Part shown: piece after piece, positions 45,875-55,100 of the stretch | How the letters are laid out: every line of letters starts with the position of its first letter | Numbering within the stretch: the stretch's first letter is position 1 | Assembly (NCBI GenBank): GCA_035513295.1 | Contig: DATKCH010000011.1 | Coordinates: 1-64,000, forward strand | DNA: 64,000 bases | Origin: DATHRK01 sp035513295 | GTDB lineage: Bacteria > Gemmatimonadota > Gemmatimonadetes > Longimicrobiales > RSA9 | Direction of reading: 5' to 3' | Notes under the pieces: model-generated | The model's database searches: none | Seen by the model: only the letters and a program-made list of their open reading frames with translations | Told to the model about the DNA's origin: nothing | Made by a program: the position numbers and the translations under genes

Positions 45875-46840
45875 TCATTCGGCGCGCGTGCATCCCGCCG
45901 GGGTCTTCGGGTGAACGGGGTCGACGCCCAGCGCGTTCAGCAGGGTCGGAGCCACGTCCGTGATGGCGGACATGCGCGCGGCGAGCACACGTGCCGCCGG
46001 GCCGATCACCACGCCCAGCGCCGGGTTGCGGGTGTGTCCGGCGGCGATGTCCTCGATGTTGCCGTGGTCGCTGGCGATGATCACGAGCGTGTCCTCGGCC
46101 AGGGCCGCGACCAACCCCTCCAGGAAACCGTCCACGCGTTCCAGCGCCGACACCGCGCGGGCCATGTCCCCGGCGTGACCGGCCGTGTCCGTCGCGTAGT
46201 GGGCGAAGAGGGTCAGTTCGTGGCTGGCGGCGATGGCGGCCAGGTTGCGGCCGGCGGTTCCCGGGTCGATGTCCGGCACCGCGCGCCGGCGGAGGTGCTC
46301 GCGCCAGCCGCCGTTGGTGATCTCGCTCGCGATCGCCTGTCCGTTCACCAGCTCGGGCGTGGAACGCATGAGCGCGCCCGCGCCGCGCGCGGCGATCACC
46401 GTCGCGGCCCGCAGCGGCATCGGCGGCTTGGGCCCGTCCGCGGCGGCGAGCAGCTCCTCGGGATAGGCGTTGGCGAACGCGACGGCGCGCCCGGCCCGCC
46501 GCGCGACCGCCAGCAGGCTTCCGCCGGCCACGCCGGGCCGCAGGGAGACGGGCGTCCACGGCCCGAAGTGCCGGCCGAACCGGCGCGCCGCGTTCACGCC
46601 GGTGAGCAGCGCCGTTTGGCCCGTGCCGCTCTGCGGCAACCCCGGCATTCCCAGGCAGGCATCCAGGGGCGTCGCGGCCGCATGGCGGCGTGGCCCCGGG
46701 GCCGCCAGCGTCGGGCGCCCGCCGAGTAGCCGGTCCAGGGTCGGCAGGTGCGCGCGCAGAAACGCGTTCGTGCGCGCATCCGGCGCGCCGATGCCCACCC
46801 CGTCCAGGAACACGAGGAGCGCCCGCCGTACGCCGCGCAC
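45875..46840 (-). CDS. Alkaline-phosphatase-superfamily metalloenzyme (phosphoglycerate mutase-like)
   Basis: A 321-residue enzyme of the metalloenzyme superfamily that includes cofactor-independent phosphoglycerate mutase and phosphopentomutase. Metal and catalytic positions are visible: LVFLDGVGIGAPD (first Asp), SGTGQTALLTG (nucleophilic Thr or Ser), FAHYATDTAGHAGD, IIASDHGNIED and AAGHTRNP. It is shorter than iPGM (about 510) because it lacks the iPGM phosphotransferase insert, so a phosphomutase or phosphohydrolase role on a small substrate is possible. I chose the GTG at 46840, which has GAGGG 4 bp upstream; a GTG at 46855 overlapping the DUF167 stop is also in frame. Confidence 0.8.
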   Translation of the reverse strand: MRGVRRALLVFLDGVGIGAPDARTNAFLRAHLPTLDRLLGGRPTLAAPGPRRHAAATPLDACLGMPGLPQSGTGQTALLTGVNAARRFGRHFGPWTPVSLRPGVAGGSLLAVARRAGRAVAFANAYPEELLAAADGPKPPMPLRAATVIAARGAGALMRSTPELVNGQAIASEITNGGWREHLRRRAVPDIDPGTAGRNLAAIAASHELTLFAHYATDTAGHAGDMARAVSALERVDGFLEGLVAALAEDTLVIIASDHGNIEDIAAGHTRNPALGVVIGPAARVLAARMSAITDVAPTLLNALGVDPVHPKTPAGCTRAE

Positions 46841-46847
46841 CGGACCC

Positions 46848-47150
46848 TCAGCCACCTTCGGCCAGCGGAAGCAGCGACGCCAGGATCCGGTCCGGACTCC
46901 CCGCCACCTCGACGGTCTTGTCGCGGCTCGATCCGCCGCGCACGACGGAAACCGCGGAACGCGGTACGCCGAGCGCGCGGGCCAGGCATCGGACCAGCGC
47001 GGCATTGGCCTTGCCGTCCACCGGGGGAGCCGCCAGGCGGACGCGCAGGGCGCCGGCGTGCAGCCCGGCGATCTCGGTGCGCCCCGCCCTCGGCGTCGCG
47101 CGCACGGGGAATCGTACCGCCCCTTCGAGGACCTCGGCCCGCAGCCTCAC
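46848..47150 (-). CDS. DUF167/YggU family protein
   Basis: A 100-residue protein of the YggU/DUF167 family, starting at a GTG. The fold's signature LRVRLAAPPVDGKANAALVRCLA and VVRGGSSRDKTVEVAG are both present. Usual partners are YggT-type membrane proteins; here the neighbour is the phosphatase-superfamily gene, 7 bp downstream on the same strand. Biochemical role unknown for the family. Confidence 0.9.
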   Translation of the reverse strand: MRLRAEVLEGAVRFPVRATPRAGRTEIAGLHAGALRVRLAAPPVDGKANAALVRCLARALGVPRSAVSVVRGGSSRDKTVEVAGSPDRILASLLPLAEGG

Positions 47151-47227
47151 GGTCCTCTCGGAGCCTGGCGAAGGGAAACCGCCGGGTTCATTGTAGAGTC
47201 ACCTGCATCGACCGCCTGGAGTACGAC

Positions 47228-47860
47228 ATGCCCGAGGCCTTTCCGGAATTCGACAAGAAGCCGTCCGCGGCGAGCCCCGCTGACTCCGATGGGACCGCCA
47301 ACGCCCACGACCCGCAAGAGGAAGACCGGTTCGAAGAGCCGGCCATCCCGGCCGCGGCGCCGACGGATGCGCCGCACGCCGCGGCGGATGACGCCACCGA
47401 AGTGGAGCTCGGAGAGGAATCCCGTACCAGCCGCGGTGACGTGTCCGCAGCGGACGAGGGACCGGATCCCTGGAAGACCGCCGATTCGCCGGGAGACCGT
47501 TATGCCGACACCTATCACGCGGGCGTCACGGGAAGCGGCTCGGGGCACGCGGAGCGCGAGCCCGCCGCGAGCATGGGCGAGGCCGAATCGGCGGAGGCCG
47601 TCGGACCGGACGGCACCGGGCTGGCCGGCGTGATGCGCCGTTGGGCGGTGGCGCGCAGCGCCGACGCCGCCGGCCGGCGCGCGGCGCTGGGGCTGGCCGA
47701 CCACGTGGAAGCCGTGGAGACCCGGCTCGGCGGCGTCCTCGGGGGCCCCCTGCGGGACCGGGGGTTGGATGGGCTGGCGCGCAGGGTCGAGCGCAACCCT
47801 TTCGCCACCATCGCGGGAGCCGTTTTCGCGGGGTGGATCGTCAACCGCATGCTGGACTGA
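47228..47860 (+). CDS. Acidic low-complexity protein with C-terminal membrane anchor
   Basis: A 210-residue protein. The first 140 residues are acidic and Ala/Glu/Asp-rich, probably disordered. The C-terminus has a helical segment and a membrane helix (NPFATIAGAVFAGWIVNRML, about 189-208) whose spacing recalls the ElaB/YqjD anchors. It begins at 47228, 77 bp from the divergent DUF167 gene, and lies 38 bp upstream of the DUF3179 gene. A stress-associated membrane role is only suggested by the ElaB-like tail. Confidence 0.68.
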   Translation: MPEAFPEFDKKPSAASPADSDGTANAHDPQEEDRFEEPAIPAAAPTDAPHAAADDATEVELGEESRTSRGDVSAADEGPDPWKTADSPGDRYADTYHAGVTGSGSGHAEREPAASMGEAESAEAVGPDGTGLAGVMRRWAVARSADAAGRRAALGLADHVEAVETRLGGVLGGPLRDRGLDGLARRVERNPFATIAGAVFAGWIVNRMLD

Positions 47861-47898
47861 TCGGCGGACGGACCGCTCCGCTCGGAGTTCCTTCGCCC

Positions 47899-49086
47899 AT
47901 GAAGATTCGATTCCAGCTGCCGCCCCGACGGCGCGCGTGGGGGCCGCGGGCGCGCGTGCGCGCATGGAGCGGGCTCATCCGGCCCGGGTTGGCCCTCTTC
48001 GCCGGCACCCTCGTGGCCGGGCGGGCGGCGGCACAGACCGCGGACCGACCGGGTCCGGTTCGGTCGGAATGGCGCACCGACTTCGAGTCGTACACGGTCC
48101 ACCCCGACTCGCTGGTCCGATTCGGCCCGCGGGACGCGATCCCCGCCCTCAGCGACCCCGCGTTCGAGAGCCAGGCGTCGGCGAGCACCTGGCTGGAAGG
48201 GCGGGAACCGGTGGTGGTGGTCAGCGTGCGCGGGGACACGCGCGCCTATCCCGTGCAGATCCTGATGCAGCACGACGTCGTGAACGACGTCGTGGGCGGC
48301 ACGCCGGTCGCGGTCACCTTCTGTCTGCTGTGCGGGAGCGCGATCGCCTACGACAGGCGCTTCGACGGCCAGGTCCTCGAGTTCGGCGTGGCGGGCGTGC
48401 TGCACAATTCCAACGTCGTGATCTACGACCGGCAGACCGAGACCTTCTGGGCGCAGGCGGTCGGGTCCGGCCTGGTGGGCCGGTACGCGGGCTCGATGCT
48501 GGACTTCCTGTACGCGCCCACGCTGCCGTTCGCCGAGTTCCGGGCCGAATACCCGGACGCCCCGGTACTCTCCCGCGAGACCGGCTACGACCGCGATTAT
48601 GGCCGGGGCCGCCTGCTCGATTACGAGGATCGGGGGCCGCTGGAGCGCTTCTTCCGGCGCGACGTGGACGTGCGCCTGCCCGCCAAGGAGCGGGTGCTCG
48701 TGATCGATCGCGAGGGCGAGCAGGTCGCCTTCCCGTTCCGGGCGCTCGCCGAGGAGCGGGTGCTGGAGGCGACGGTGGCGGGCGAACCCGTCGTGGCGTT
48801 CTGGGCGCCCGGCACGGCGAGCATCTACTCCGAGCGCACCGCCGATGGACCCGATGTCGGCGCGGCGGTGGGGTTTTCCCCGGTGGTCGATGGCGAACGC
48901 CTGCGCTTCCGGCCCTACGGCGAAGACCGCTTTCGGGATCGCGAGACGGCCACGGTGTGGTCGCTGTCGGGGCTGGCGACGGAAGGGCCGCTGGCCGGAC
49001 GGAGGCTGCGCCAGGTGGACGAGGGCGTGCACTTCTGGTTCGCCTGGGCCGCCTACCGGCCCCGTACGCGCGTGGTCGAACGCTGA
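47899..49086 (+). CDS. DUF3179 domain-containing exported protein
   Basis: A 395-residue protein with an Arg-rich, possibly Tat-like N-terminus and a hydrophobic helix before TLVAGRAAAQT. The DUF3179 domain covers most of the mature chain, including the typical AVTFCLLCGSAIAYDR (Cys pair C-L-L-C), GVLHNSNVVIYDR and FWAQAVGSG. Proteins with this domain are secreted; their reaction is not known. Start at 47899 is the first ATG before the signal-like helix. Confidence 0.85.
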   Translation: MKIRFQLPPRRRAWGPRARVRAWSGLIRPGLALFAGTLVAGRAAAQTADRPGPVRSEWRTDFESYTVHPDSLVRFGPRDAIPALSDPAFESQASASTWLEGREPVVVVSVRGDTRAYPVQILMQHDVVNDVVGGTPVAVTFCLLCGSAIAYDRRFDGQVLEFGVAGVLHNSNVVIYDRQTETFWAQAVGSGLVGRYAGSMLDFLYAPTLPFAEFRAEYPDAPVLSRETGYDRDYGRGRLLDYEDRGPLERFFRRDVDVRLPAKERVLVIDREGEQVAFPFRALAEERVLEATVAGEPVVAFWAPGTASIYSERTADGPDVGAAVGFSPVVDGERLRFRPYGEDRFRDRETATVWSLSGLATEGPLAGRRLRQVDEGVHFWFAWAAYRPRTRVVER

Positions 49087-49099
49087 CGAAGAGCGCGCC

Positions 49100-50566
49100 T
49101 CACGCCCGCCCGAGGAACCACTTCCGCTCCCACGACAGCGTCGATATCGTCACCCGCCCGGACACGAGCCGCTCCAGGTCTCTCAGCCGCTCGCGCACCC
49201 GCGCCGCGTCCGTCGGCCCGCGCAGGTGACCCTCGCTCTCGGCCGCCAGGGCCCTCGCGTGGCGCAGGGCTTCGGCGCGGTCGGCCGCGGATTCGAGCTG
49301 AGCCGCCATGCCCGCGAGCGCCTCGAGCTGGTGCAGGCAGGCGTTGACGTCCCGGGCCACATACGGCTGGATACGGCCAAAGCCTTCCCCCAGGAAATCG
49401 GCAAAGTCCAGCGGCCGCGCCATCACGCGCACCTCCCCGGACGCGTCCACCCGCTTCCAGTCCGGCGCGACGCGGGCCGCCAGCGCGGCCCCGGCCGCGC
49501 TGAGCCAGTCAATGCACGCCGCCGCCGTGAACGGATCGTTTACCCCCGGCGACAGCGCCCGCGCCGCGATTTCCGCGAGCTCGTGGACCAGGAACACCAC
49601 GTCCTGCGCGTGCGTGCGCTTGATCCCGAGCGCGAACGCTCCGCGCAGCCGCTCGACGACCTCCTCGGTGACCCGGGACGCCGGCCACGCGTACGCGAGC
49701 GGCTGGCCGTCCCTGGCGAAGTCCCCCGGACGCAGCACCAACCGCACCACCAGTCCGTGCTCCTCGGCGATCTCGGCCGGACCCCCAACGTCCAGTCGCT
49801 GCACGTAGCCCGTAGCGCGCGCACGCACGGCGACCGCGTCCGGCGGCGCCGGGTCGGGGGAGAGATCGCGTGGCCGCGCATCGGGCCCGGCGCCCGCGCG
49901 TCCCGGCTCGCGGCTGCGCGCGGCCGCGCGCGCGTCCTCCCCCACCTCCTCCGGGAACAGCCCGTCGATGCCCTCGATCAGATCGCGCCCCACCGCGGCG
50001 ATCACGTTGGACACGTGGATGCTCTGCGGCACGTGGTGGATGAAGTAGATCAGCACTCCCACGCTGAGGACCGCGAGCGCGAGCCCGACGAGGATGGCGG
50101 TGTGTGGAACGAAGGCGGTCTCCGCGGCGGCCACCGTCGCGTCCAGCGCCACCCGGGCGCTGACCTCGGAGGGGTCGCGGATGGTCCGCAGGACGAGGAG
50201 GCAGTAGAGGAACGTGGAGATGAATACGCCCAGGGTGACCTGGTTGCCGCGATCTCCCATGAAGTTGGTCAGGAGACGCGGACCGAACTGCGACGCCGCG
50301 TAGGCCACCGCCGCGATGGTGATCGAGAATGTCACGCCGGCAACGGTGATCATCGAGCCGGCGATCGTCGACAGCAGGTCGCGCGCGCCCGCGGGCCTGT
50401 TCTCGTACAGCCACGGCACCGCCCCGAGCCAGTCCGATCCGATCGTCGAGTCGACATACACCGCGACGATCGAGAGCAGGATCGCCCCCAGCGCCATGAT
50501 CGTGGGGATGAACCAGTAGCTCGACCGAACGTCCTCCCAGGATTTCAGAAGCGCGGCTCGCGACAC
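49100..50566 (-). CDS. DUF2254 family membrane protein
   Basis: A 488-residue protein with four N-terminal membrane helices (SSYWFIPTIMALGAILLSIV; DLLSTIAGSMITVAGVTFSI; and two more ending at IYFIHHVP) followed by a large soluble region with two mixed domains (about residues 230-470). This matches DUF2254, a family of uncertain function. The GTG at 50566 is placed after GGGGGAGG; upstream in-frame sequence to 50731 is Arg/Pro-rich and non-domain. It lies convergent to the DUF3179 gene and divergent from the hydrolase/OsmC gene. Confidence 0.83.
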   Translation of the reverse strand: MSRAALLKSWEDVRSSYWFIPTIMALGAILLSIVAVYVDSTIGSDWLGAVPWLYENRPAGARDLLSTIAGSMITVAGVTFSITIAAVAYAASQFGPRLLTNFMGDRGNQVTLGVFISTFLYCLLVLRTIRDPSEVSARVALDATVAAAETAFVPHTAILVGLALAVLSVGVLIYFIHHVPQSIHVSNVIAAVGRDLIEGIDGLFPEEVGEDARAAARSREPGRAGAGPDARPRDLSPDPAPPDAVAVRARATGYVQRLDVGGPAEIAEEHGLVVRLVLRPGDFARDGQPLAYAWPASRVTEEVVERLRGAFALGIKRTHAQDVVFLVHELAEIAARALSPGVNDPFTAAACIDWLSAAGAALAARVAPDWKRVDASGEVRVMARPLDFADFLGEGFGRIQPYVARDVNACLHQLEALAGMAAQLESAADRAEALRHARALAAESEGHLRGPTDAARVRERLRDLERLVSGRVTISTLSWERKWFLGRA

Positions 50567-50790
50567 GACCTCCCCCGTTTCGTTTTTTGTGCACGATGTC
50601 CCGCGCCGCGGCGCGGGCGCCTGCGCGCGTTCGGCGGCGTGCGCGCCTGGTCGAAGCATCGTCCCCGGGGCGGAACTTCCGTGCCAGATGGCGCCGATGA
50701 CCTTGTGCGACGCCGCGACGACCCTGAACATCGGCGCGCCCGGGGCGATCCCGGCGGCCCCTCCTCTTTTCCAGGAGCATCGGAGGCACG

Positions 50791-52014
50791 ATGACGACCA
50801 GACGGCTGACCTTTCCCGGGTCCGCCGGCGCGACCCTGTCCGCGATTCTCGAGCTGCCGGCGGACGGGAAGGCCGACGCGTACGCCCTGGTCGCTCACTG
50901 CTTCACGTGCTCCAAGGACCTCAAGGCGCTCGTGGCGATCTCGCGTACGCTGATCCGCGAACGCATCGGCGTGCTGCGGTTCGACTTCACGGGCCTGGGT
51001 CAGAGCGGCGGCGACTTCGTGGACACGACGTTCACCAGCAACGTGGAGGATCTCGTCGCGGCGGCCGAGCATCTCGCGCAGGTGGAGGAGGCTCCGTCCC
51101 TTCTCGTCGGCCATTCCCTGGGCGGCGCCGCGGTGCTCCAGGCCGCGCACCGCTTGCCCGCCGTGCGCGCCGTGGCGACGATCGGCGCGCCCGCCGATCC
51201 CGCGCACGTCCTCGAGCTGGTGGAGTCGAGCCGCGAAGAGATCGTGCGCGACGGCGAGGCGACGGTGCGGATCGCGGGGCGGCCCTTCCGGATAGGGCGG
51301 CAGTTCCTCGAGGATCTCGAGGCGGAGCACATGCGGGCGGCGATCGGCGAACTGCGACGAGCCCTGCTGGTCCTGCACTCTCCCGTCGACGAAGTCGTCG
51401 GCATCGACAACGCCGCGCGCATCTACGACGCCGCCAGGCACCCCAAGAGCTTCGTGTCGCTGGACGACGCGGACCATCTGCTCACCGACACGGCGGATGC
51501 GCGCTATGTCGGGCGCGTCCTCTCGGCCTGGGCCAGCGCCTACATCACGGCGCCGGAGCGGCCGCGGGACGAGGCGCCGGTCGGTACCGGAGTCGTGACG
51601 CGCACGCCCGCCGGCGGCTTCCGGACCGAGGTCGTGGTGGGTCCGCACACGCTCATCGCCGACGAGCCGCTCGGCGTCGGGGGTACCAACGAGGGTCCGA
51701 CGCCGTACGACCTGCTGGTGGCCGCGCTGGGATCCTGCACGGGTATGACGCTGCGCATGTACGCCGAGCGGAAGGGCTGGCCACTGGAGGAAGTCCGGGT
51801 GCGGCTGGCGCACGGCCGCGTGCATGCCGAGCATGGCAGGGACTGCGAGGATCGGAGGTCCTGCCTGGAGACGATCCGGCGGGAGGTGCGGATCATCGGC
51901 GCGCGGCTCGAGGACGGCCAGCGGGCGCGGCTCCTGGAGATCGCGGATCGCTGCCCGGTACACCGAACGCTGGAGGCGGGGGTGCGGATCGTTACGGAGG
52001 GAGGCGGACCGTGA
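50791..52014 (+). CDS. Bifunctional alpha/beta hydrolase / OsmC family protein
   Basis: A 407-residue fusion known across bacteria. The N-terminal alpha/beta hydrolase (1-255) has the nucleophile elbow LVGHSLGGAAVL with S109 and a likely triad His in DDADHLL. The C-terminal OsmC domain (about 275-405) has LLVAALGSCTGMTLRMYAER with the peroxidatic Cys and RCPVHRTLE with the resolving Cys, implying hydroperoxide reduction. It heads a three-gene operon: the next gene starts at a GTG in a GTGA overlap. Confidence 0.92.
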   Translation: MTTRRLTFPGSAGATLSAILELPADGKADAYALVAHCFTCSKDLKALVAISRTLIRERIGVLRFDFTGLGQSGGDFVDTTFTSNVEDLVAAAEHLAQVEEAPSLLVGHSLGGAAVLQAAHRLPAVRAVATIGAPADPAHVLELVESSREEIVRDGEATVRIAGRPFRIGRQFLEDLEAEHMRAAIGELRRALLVLHSPVDEVVGIDNAARIYDAARHPKSFVSLDDADHLLTDTADARYVGRVLSAWASAYITAPERPRDEAPVGTGVVTRTPAGGFRTEVVVGPHTLIADEPLGVGGTNEGPTPYDLLVAALGSCTGMTLRMYAERKGWPLEEVRVRLAHGRVHAEHGRDCEDRRSCLETIRREVRIIGARLEDGQRARLLEIADRCPVHRTLEAGVRIVTEGGGP

Positions 52015-53069
52015 GGCGACGTTCTTTCATGCGCAGCGCGGCGCTGGCCGCGGCCGGCGTCAGTCTCGGCGCCCCGGAGGCCGCGGCCGGCGAAGGGTCC
52101 GAGCGAGCGGCGGCGGGATCGGTGGAGGCCGTCAAGCCACGCAGGCTGCGCGCCGGATCCAGGGTGGCGCTCGTGAATCCCGCGGGCGCGACGTTCCGCA
52201 GACAGGACGTGGAAATCGTCGAGGACCGACTCGCCGCGCTGGGGCTCGTGCCCGTGCGCGGGCGCCACATGCTGGACCGCCACGGTTACCTGGCCGGAAC
52301 CGACGAGGCGCGCGCCTCCGACATCAACGAGATGTTCGCCGACCCCACCGTCGAAGGCATCCTCGCGGTGCGCGGAGGGTGGGGCGCCGCGCGCCTGCTG
52401 CAACTGCTGGACTTCGATGCGATCGCCGCCAATCCCAAGGTGTTCATGGGCTACAGCGACATCACCACGCTGCTGCTCGCGTTCCAGGCCCGGACCGGCC
52501 TCGTGACGTTCCACGGACCCGTCGGCACCTCGGAGTGGAACGATTTCTCGGTGGGCGCCCTGCGGGCGGTCGTGTTCGAAGGGACGGCTCCCACGATGCG
52601 CAACCCGACCGAGCTGGGATCGGATATCGCGCTCACCGACCACCGTCCCAGGGTCATCGCGCCGGGTCGCGCCAGCGGCAAGCTGCTGGGCGGGAACCTG
52701 ACGGTGCTGGCGTCGCTCCTGGGAACGCCCTATCTGCCCGACTGGACCGGCGCGATCCTGTTCCTGGAGGACATCGGCGAGGCGATCTATCGCATCGACA
52801 GGCTGCTGACGCAGCTGGCGCTGGCCGGCGTCCTCGACGCGGTCGCAGGGGTCGTATTCGGCAAGTGCACCGACTGCGACCCGGAAAGCTCTGGCTCGCT
52901 GACCCTGCCGGAGGTGTTCGAGCACCATCTGGGAGGCCTCGGGATTCCCGTCTGGGCCGGGGGGATGGTCGGCCACGTCCCGCACAAGTGGACGATTCCA
53001 CTCGGGGTCCACGCCGAGATCGACACCGATACCGCGACGCTCCGGCTCCTGGAGCCGGCGGTGCTGTGA
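52011..53069 (+). CDS. LD-carboxypeptidase (S66 family), Tat-exported
   Basis: A 352-residue S66 serine carboxypeptidase, which trims the terminal D-Ala from tetrapeptides in peptidoglycan recycling. The nucleophile S149 is in VFMGYSDITTLLL, preceded by ILAVRGGWGAARLL; a later Glu and His (GGMVGHVPHKW) fit the triad. Unlike the usual cytosolic LdcA, it starts VRRRSFMRSAALAAAG, a twin-arginine signal. The GTG start sits in a GTGA overlap with the OsmC fusion gene, and its own stop overlaps the next GTG. Confidence 0.9.
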   Translation: MRRRSFMRSAALAAAGVSLGAPEAAAGEGSERAAAGSVEAVKPRRLRAGSRVALVNPAGATFRRQDVEIVEDRLAALGLVPVRGRHMLDRHGYLAGTDEARASDINEMFADPTVEGILAVRGGWGAARLLQLLDFDAIAANPKVFMGYSDITTLLLAFQARTGLVTFHGPVGTSEWNDFSVGALRAVVFEGTAPTMRNPTELGSDIALTDHRPRVIAPGRASGKLLGGNLTVLASLLGTPYLPDWTGAILFLEDIGEAIYRIDRLLTQLALAGVLDAVAGVVFGKCTDCDPESSGSLTLPEVFEHHLGGLGIPVWAGGMVGHVPHKWTIPLGVHAEIDTDTATLRLLEPAVL

Positions 53070-53695
53070 CCCTCCCGGGGGATCGCGGGGCGACGGAGGA
53101 CGCGGAGTCCGACACGGGGCCCGGCGGGGAGCCGGGCGACGGTTCACCGACCCGCGACGCGACGCCCGTCCGGCTCGCTCCGGGCACGGCACTCGGGGAC
53201 TACCTAGATCGAACCCGGAGCTACGGGGTCGCCCGGTTCGTGCTGGAGATGTCGGCGCTCGCCCTGCTGTTACGGATGCCGGCGGTCGTGCTCGCGGTCC
53301 AGTTGGGAGTGACGGAGGACGCCACGACCGCCGACCAGCTGTTGGGCGAACTGGGTCTCATGTGGCTGGCCTTGCTGGCGCTGGTCTTCGCTCCGATCGT
53401 GGAAACCCTCCTCTTCCAGTGGGCTCCCATCGCGTTCATCCGGTCGCTGGGTGGGGGTCCGACGTTCGCCGCCCTCGCGTCCGCGATGCTGTTCGCGCTC
53501 CTGCACTTCCAGAGCGGGATCGCCGCCGTGCTCGTGCACGTGCCGACGGGGCTCGTCCTTGCGTGGTGTTTCCTCGCGTGGAGGCACCGGAGCCTCCGAA
53601 AGGCGCTGTTGCTGCCGACCGCGGTGCACTTCCTGCTGAACTTGCTCGCGCTCGGCGCCGCCGGGCTGAGCCTCCGCGGCGTCGGGAGCGCGTGA
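53066..53695 (+). CDS. CPBP-family membrane protein (degenerate protease motif)
   Basis: A 209-residue membrane protein of the CPBP (CAAX-protease/bacteriocin-processing) family. A polar N-terminus of about 65 residues precedes several TM helices. The motif that should read EExxFR is VFAPIVETLLFQW (second Glu and Arg replaced), while the later histidines in FALLHFQSG and VHFLLN are kept. Protease activity is therefore doubtful. It starts at a GTG overlapping the S66 stop (GTGA), ending the three-gene operon. Confidence 0.8.
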   Translation: MTLPGDRGATEDAESDTGPGGEPGDGSPTRDATPVRLAPGTALGDYLDRTRSYGVARFVLEMSALALLLRMPAVVLAVQLGVTEDATTADQLLGELGLMWLALLALVFAPIVETLLFQWAPIAFIRSLGGGPTFAALASAMLFALLHFQSGIAAVLVHVPTGLVLAWCFLAWRHRSLRKALLLPTAVHFLLNLLALGAAGLSLRGVGSA

Positions 53696-53713
53696 ATCGA
53701 GAGTCCCGGATTC

Positions 53714-54925
53714 TCAGGCCCCGGCCCCGCCCAGGTTCGGGCCCCGACGCGCGTTGGCCTCCGCTACGACCCGGTCCAGCGCCGCGCGCGCGGCGGCGGC
53801 GGCCTCGTCGATCTCCGCGCGCACGGACGCCTTGATCTGATCGACGCGGGCGCGCCGTTCCACGGCGGCGCGGAGCGCTTCGGCTCTGATCTCCTCCATC
53901 CGCAGCCGCACGCGTTCCAGCTCCTCGGCGGCCTCCTCGCGCAGGTGGGCCAGCTCCGTGCGCGCGTCCTGGGCGAGCCGCTCGAGGGCCGCGGCGCGCG
54001 CCTCCAACTCCGCGCGGGCCGTGTCCGTAACGCGGTCGATCCAGGCCGCGATCTCCTCGCGGGCCTTGTCGACGCGCTCGCCGGCGTTTTCGACGCGCGC
54101 GGCCAGCGGCTCGGCGACGTTCTTCTCGTAGTACTTGGCCGTGAACTCCCGGACGCCGAGCGTGCGGGCGTAGACGATCTCCGCCAGTCGCAGCGCGGAC
54201 AGAAGGCGGATGTAGAGCCAGCCGATGTCGAATTCCCACCACCTGGCCTCGAACTTGGCGGACCGTGGGTCGGCGTGGTGGTTGTTGTGCAGCTCCTCAC
54301 CGACGATCCAGAGACCCAGCGGGTAGATGTTCCGGCTCTCGTCCTTGGTGGCGAAGTTCCGGTACCCGAGCGCGTGCCCCACGCCGTTGATGACCTGACC
54401 GAAGATCGGAATCCAGACGGCCATGCCGGTCCAGACGATCAACCCCAGGATGGGGCCGAACAGATAGACGTCCAGGGCCATCATCGCGAGCAGCCCCTTC
54501 CAGCGGTGCCTCGAGTACACGCTCCGCTCGACCCAGTCGTCCGGGGTGCCCTTGCCGTACTTCTCGAGCATTTCCTCGTCCTCGATCGCCTCCTTGTAGA
54601 ACCACACGCCGCCCAGGACGATCTGCCAGAAGCCCTCCTCGTGGGGTGAATGCGGGTCCCCGGGCCGGTCGCTGAAGGCGTGGTGCTTGCGGTGGACCGC
54701 CACCCATTCGCGGGTGTTCATGCCGGTGGTGAGCCACAACCACGCCCGCATGAAGTGCTCGACCGCGGGATGGAAGCGCACTCCCCCATGCGTCGCGGCG
54801 CGGTGCAGGTACAGCGTCACGCATATGTTCGTGATATGGCCCAGAACGGCCAGGTACACGAGGGAGATCCACCACGGGTGGGCGAGGACTTCGAATCCAG
54901 GCATGTCAGCTCCAAAGTGAGACAC
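53714..54925 (-). CDS. Membrane fatty acid desaturase with C-terminal coiled coil
   Basis: A 403-residue acyl-CoA/acyl-lipid desaturase of the delta-9 type. The three histidine boxes that bind the di-iron centre are present: HRAATH (41-46), HRKHH (78-82) and HNNHH (213-217), with TM helices between them. After the enzyme core (about residue 260) comes a 130-residue charged Ala/Glu/Arg heptad region (about 262-390), predicted to form a long coiled coil, which normal desaturases lack. A GC-rich hairpin upstream (54986-55024) separates it from the BON-LysM gene. Confidence 0.9.
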   Translation of the reverse strand: MSHFGADMPGFEVLAHPWWISLVYLAVLGHITNICVTLYLHRAATHGGVRFHPAVEHFMRAWLWLTTGMNTREWVAVHRKHHAFSDRPGDPHSPHEEGFWQIVLGGVWFYKEAIEDEEMLEKYGKGTPDDWVERSVYSRHRWKGLLAMMALDVYLFGPILGLIVWTGMAVWIPIFGQVINGVGHALGYRNFATKDESRNIYPLGLWIVGEELHNNHHADPRSAKFEARWWEFDIGWLYIRLLSALRLAEIVYARTLGVREFTAKYYEKNVAEPLAARVENAGERVDKAREEIAAWIDRVTDTARAELEARAAALERLAQDARTELAHLREEAAEELERVRLRMEEIRAEALRAAVERRARVDQIKASVRAEIDEAAAAARAALDRVVAEANARRGPNLGGAGA

Positions 54926-54985
54926 GGGGCCACCCCGGGCCCCCGGTCCGGCGTTGCCGTCTCGAACGACCGCCGAACATGACTA

Positions 54986-55024
54986 CCGCTCGGGGCGCGA
55001 CGAGGTCCGTCGCGCCCCGAGCGG
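54986..55024 (-). terminator. GC-rich hairpin, probable terminator of the BON-LysM gene
   Basis: A perfect 17-bp inverted repeat (54986-55002 and 55008-55024) with the loop AGGTC. It lies 77 bp downstream of the BON-LysM stop and upstream of the desaturase start. There is no T-tract on either strand, so termination may be by a hairpin alone or assisted. Confidence 0.6.
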
Positions 55025-55100
55025 AGAGTATCGAAAGATGGACCCGGGGCCGGGCGAAATCAAACGTTTCCTCCGGCCGCCGGGACCGCCCGTCGTCCGC

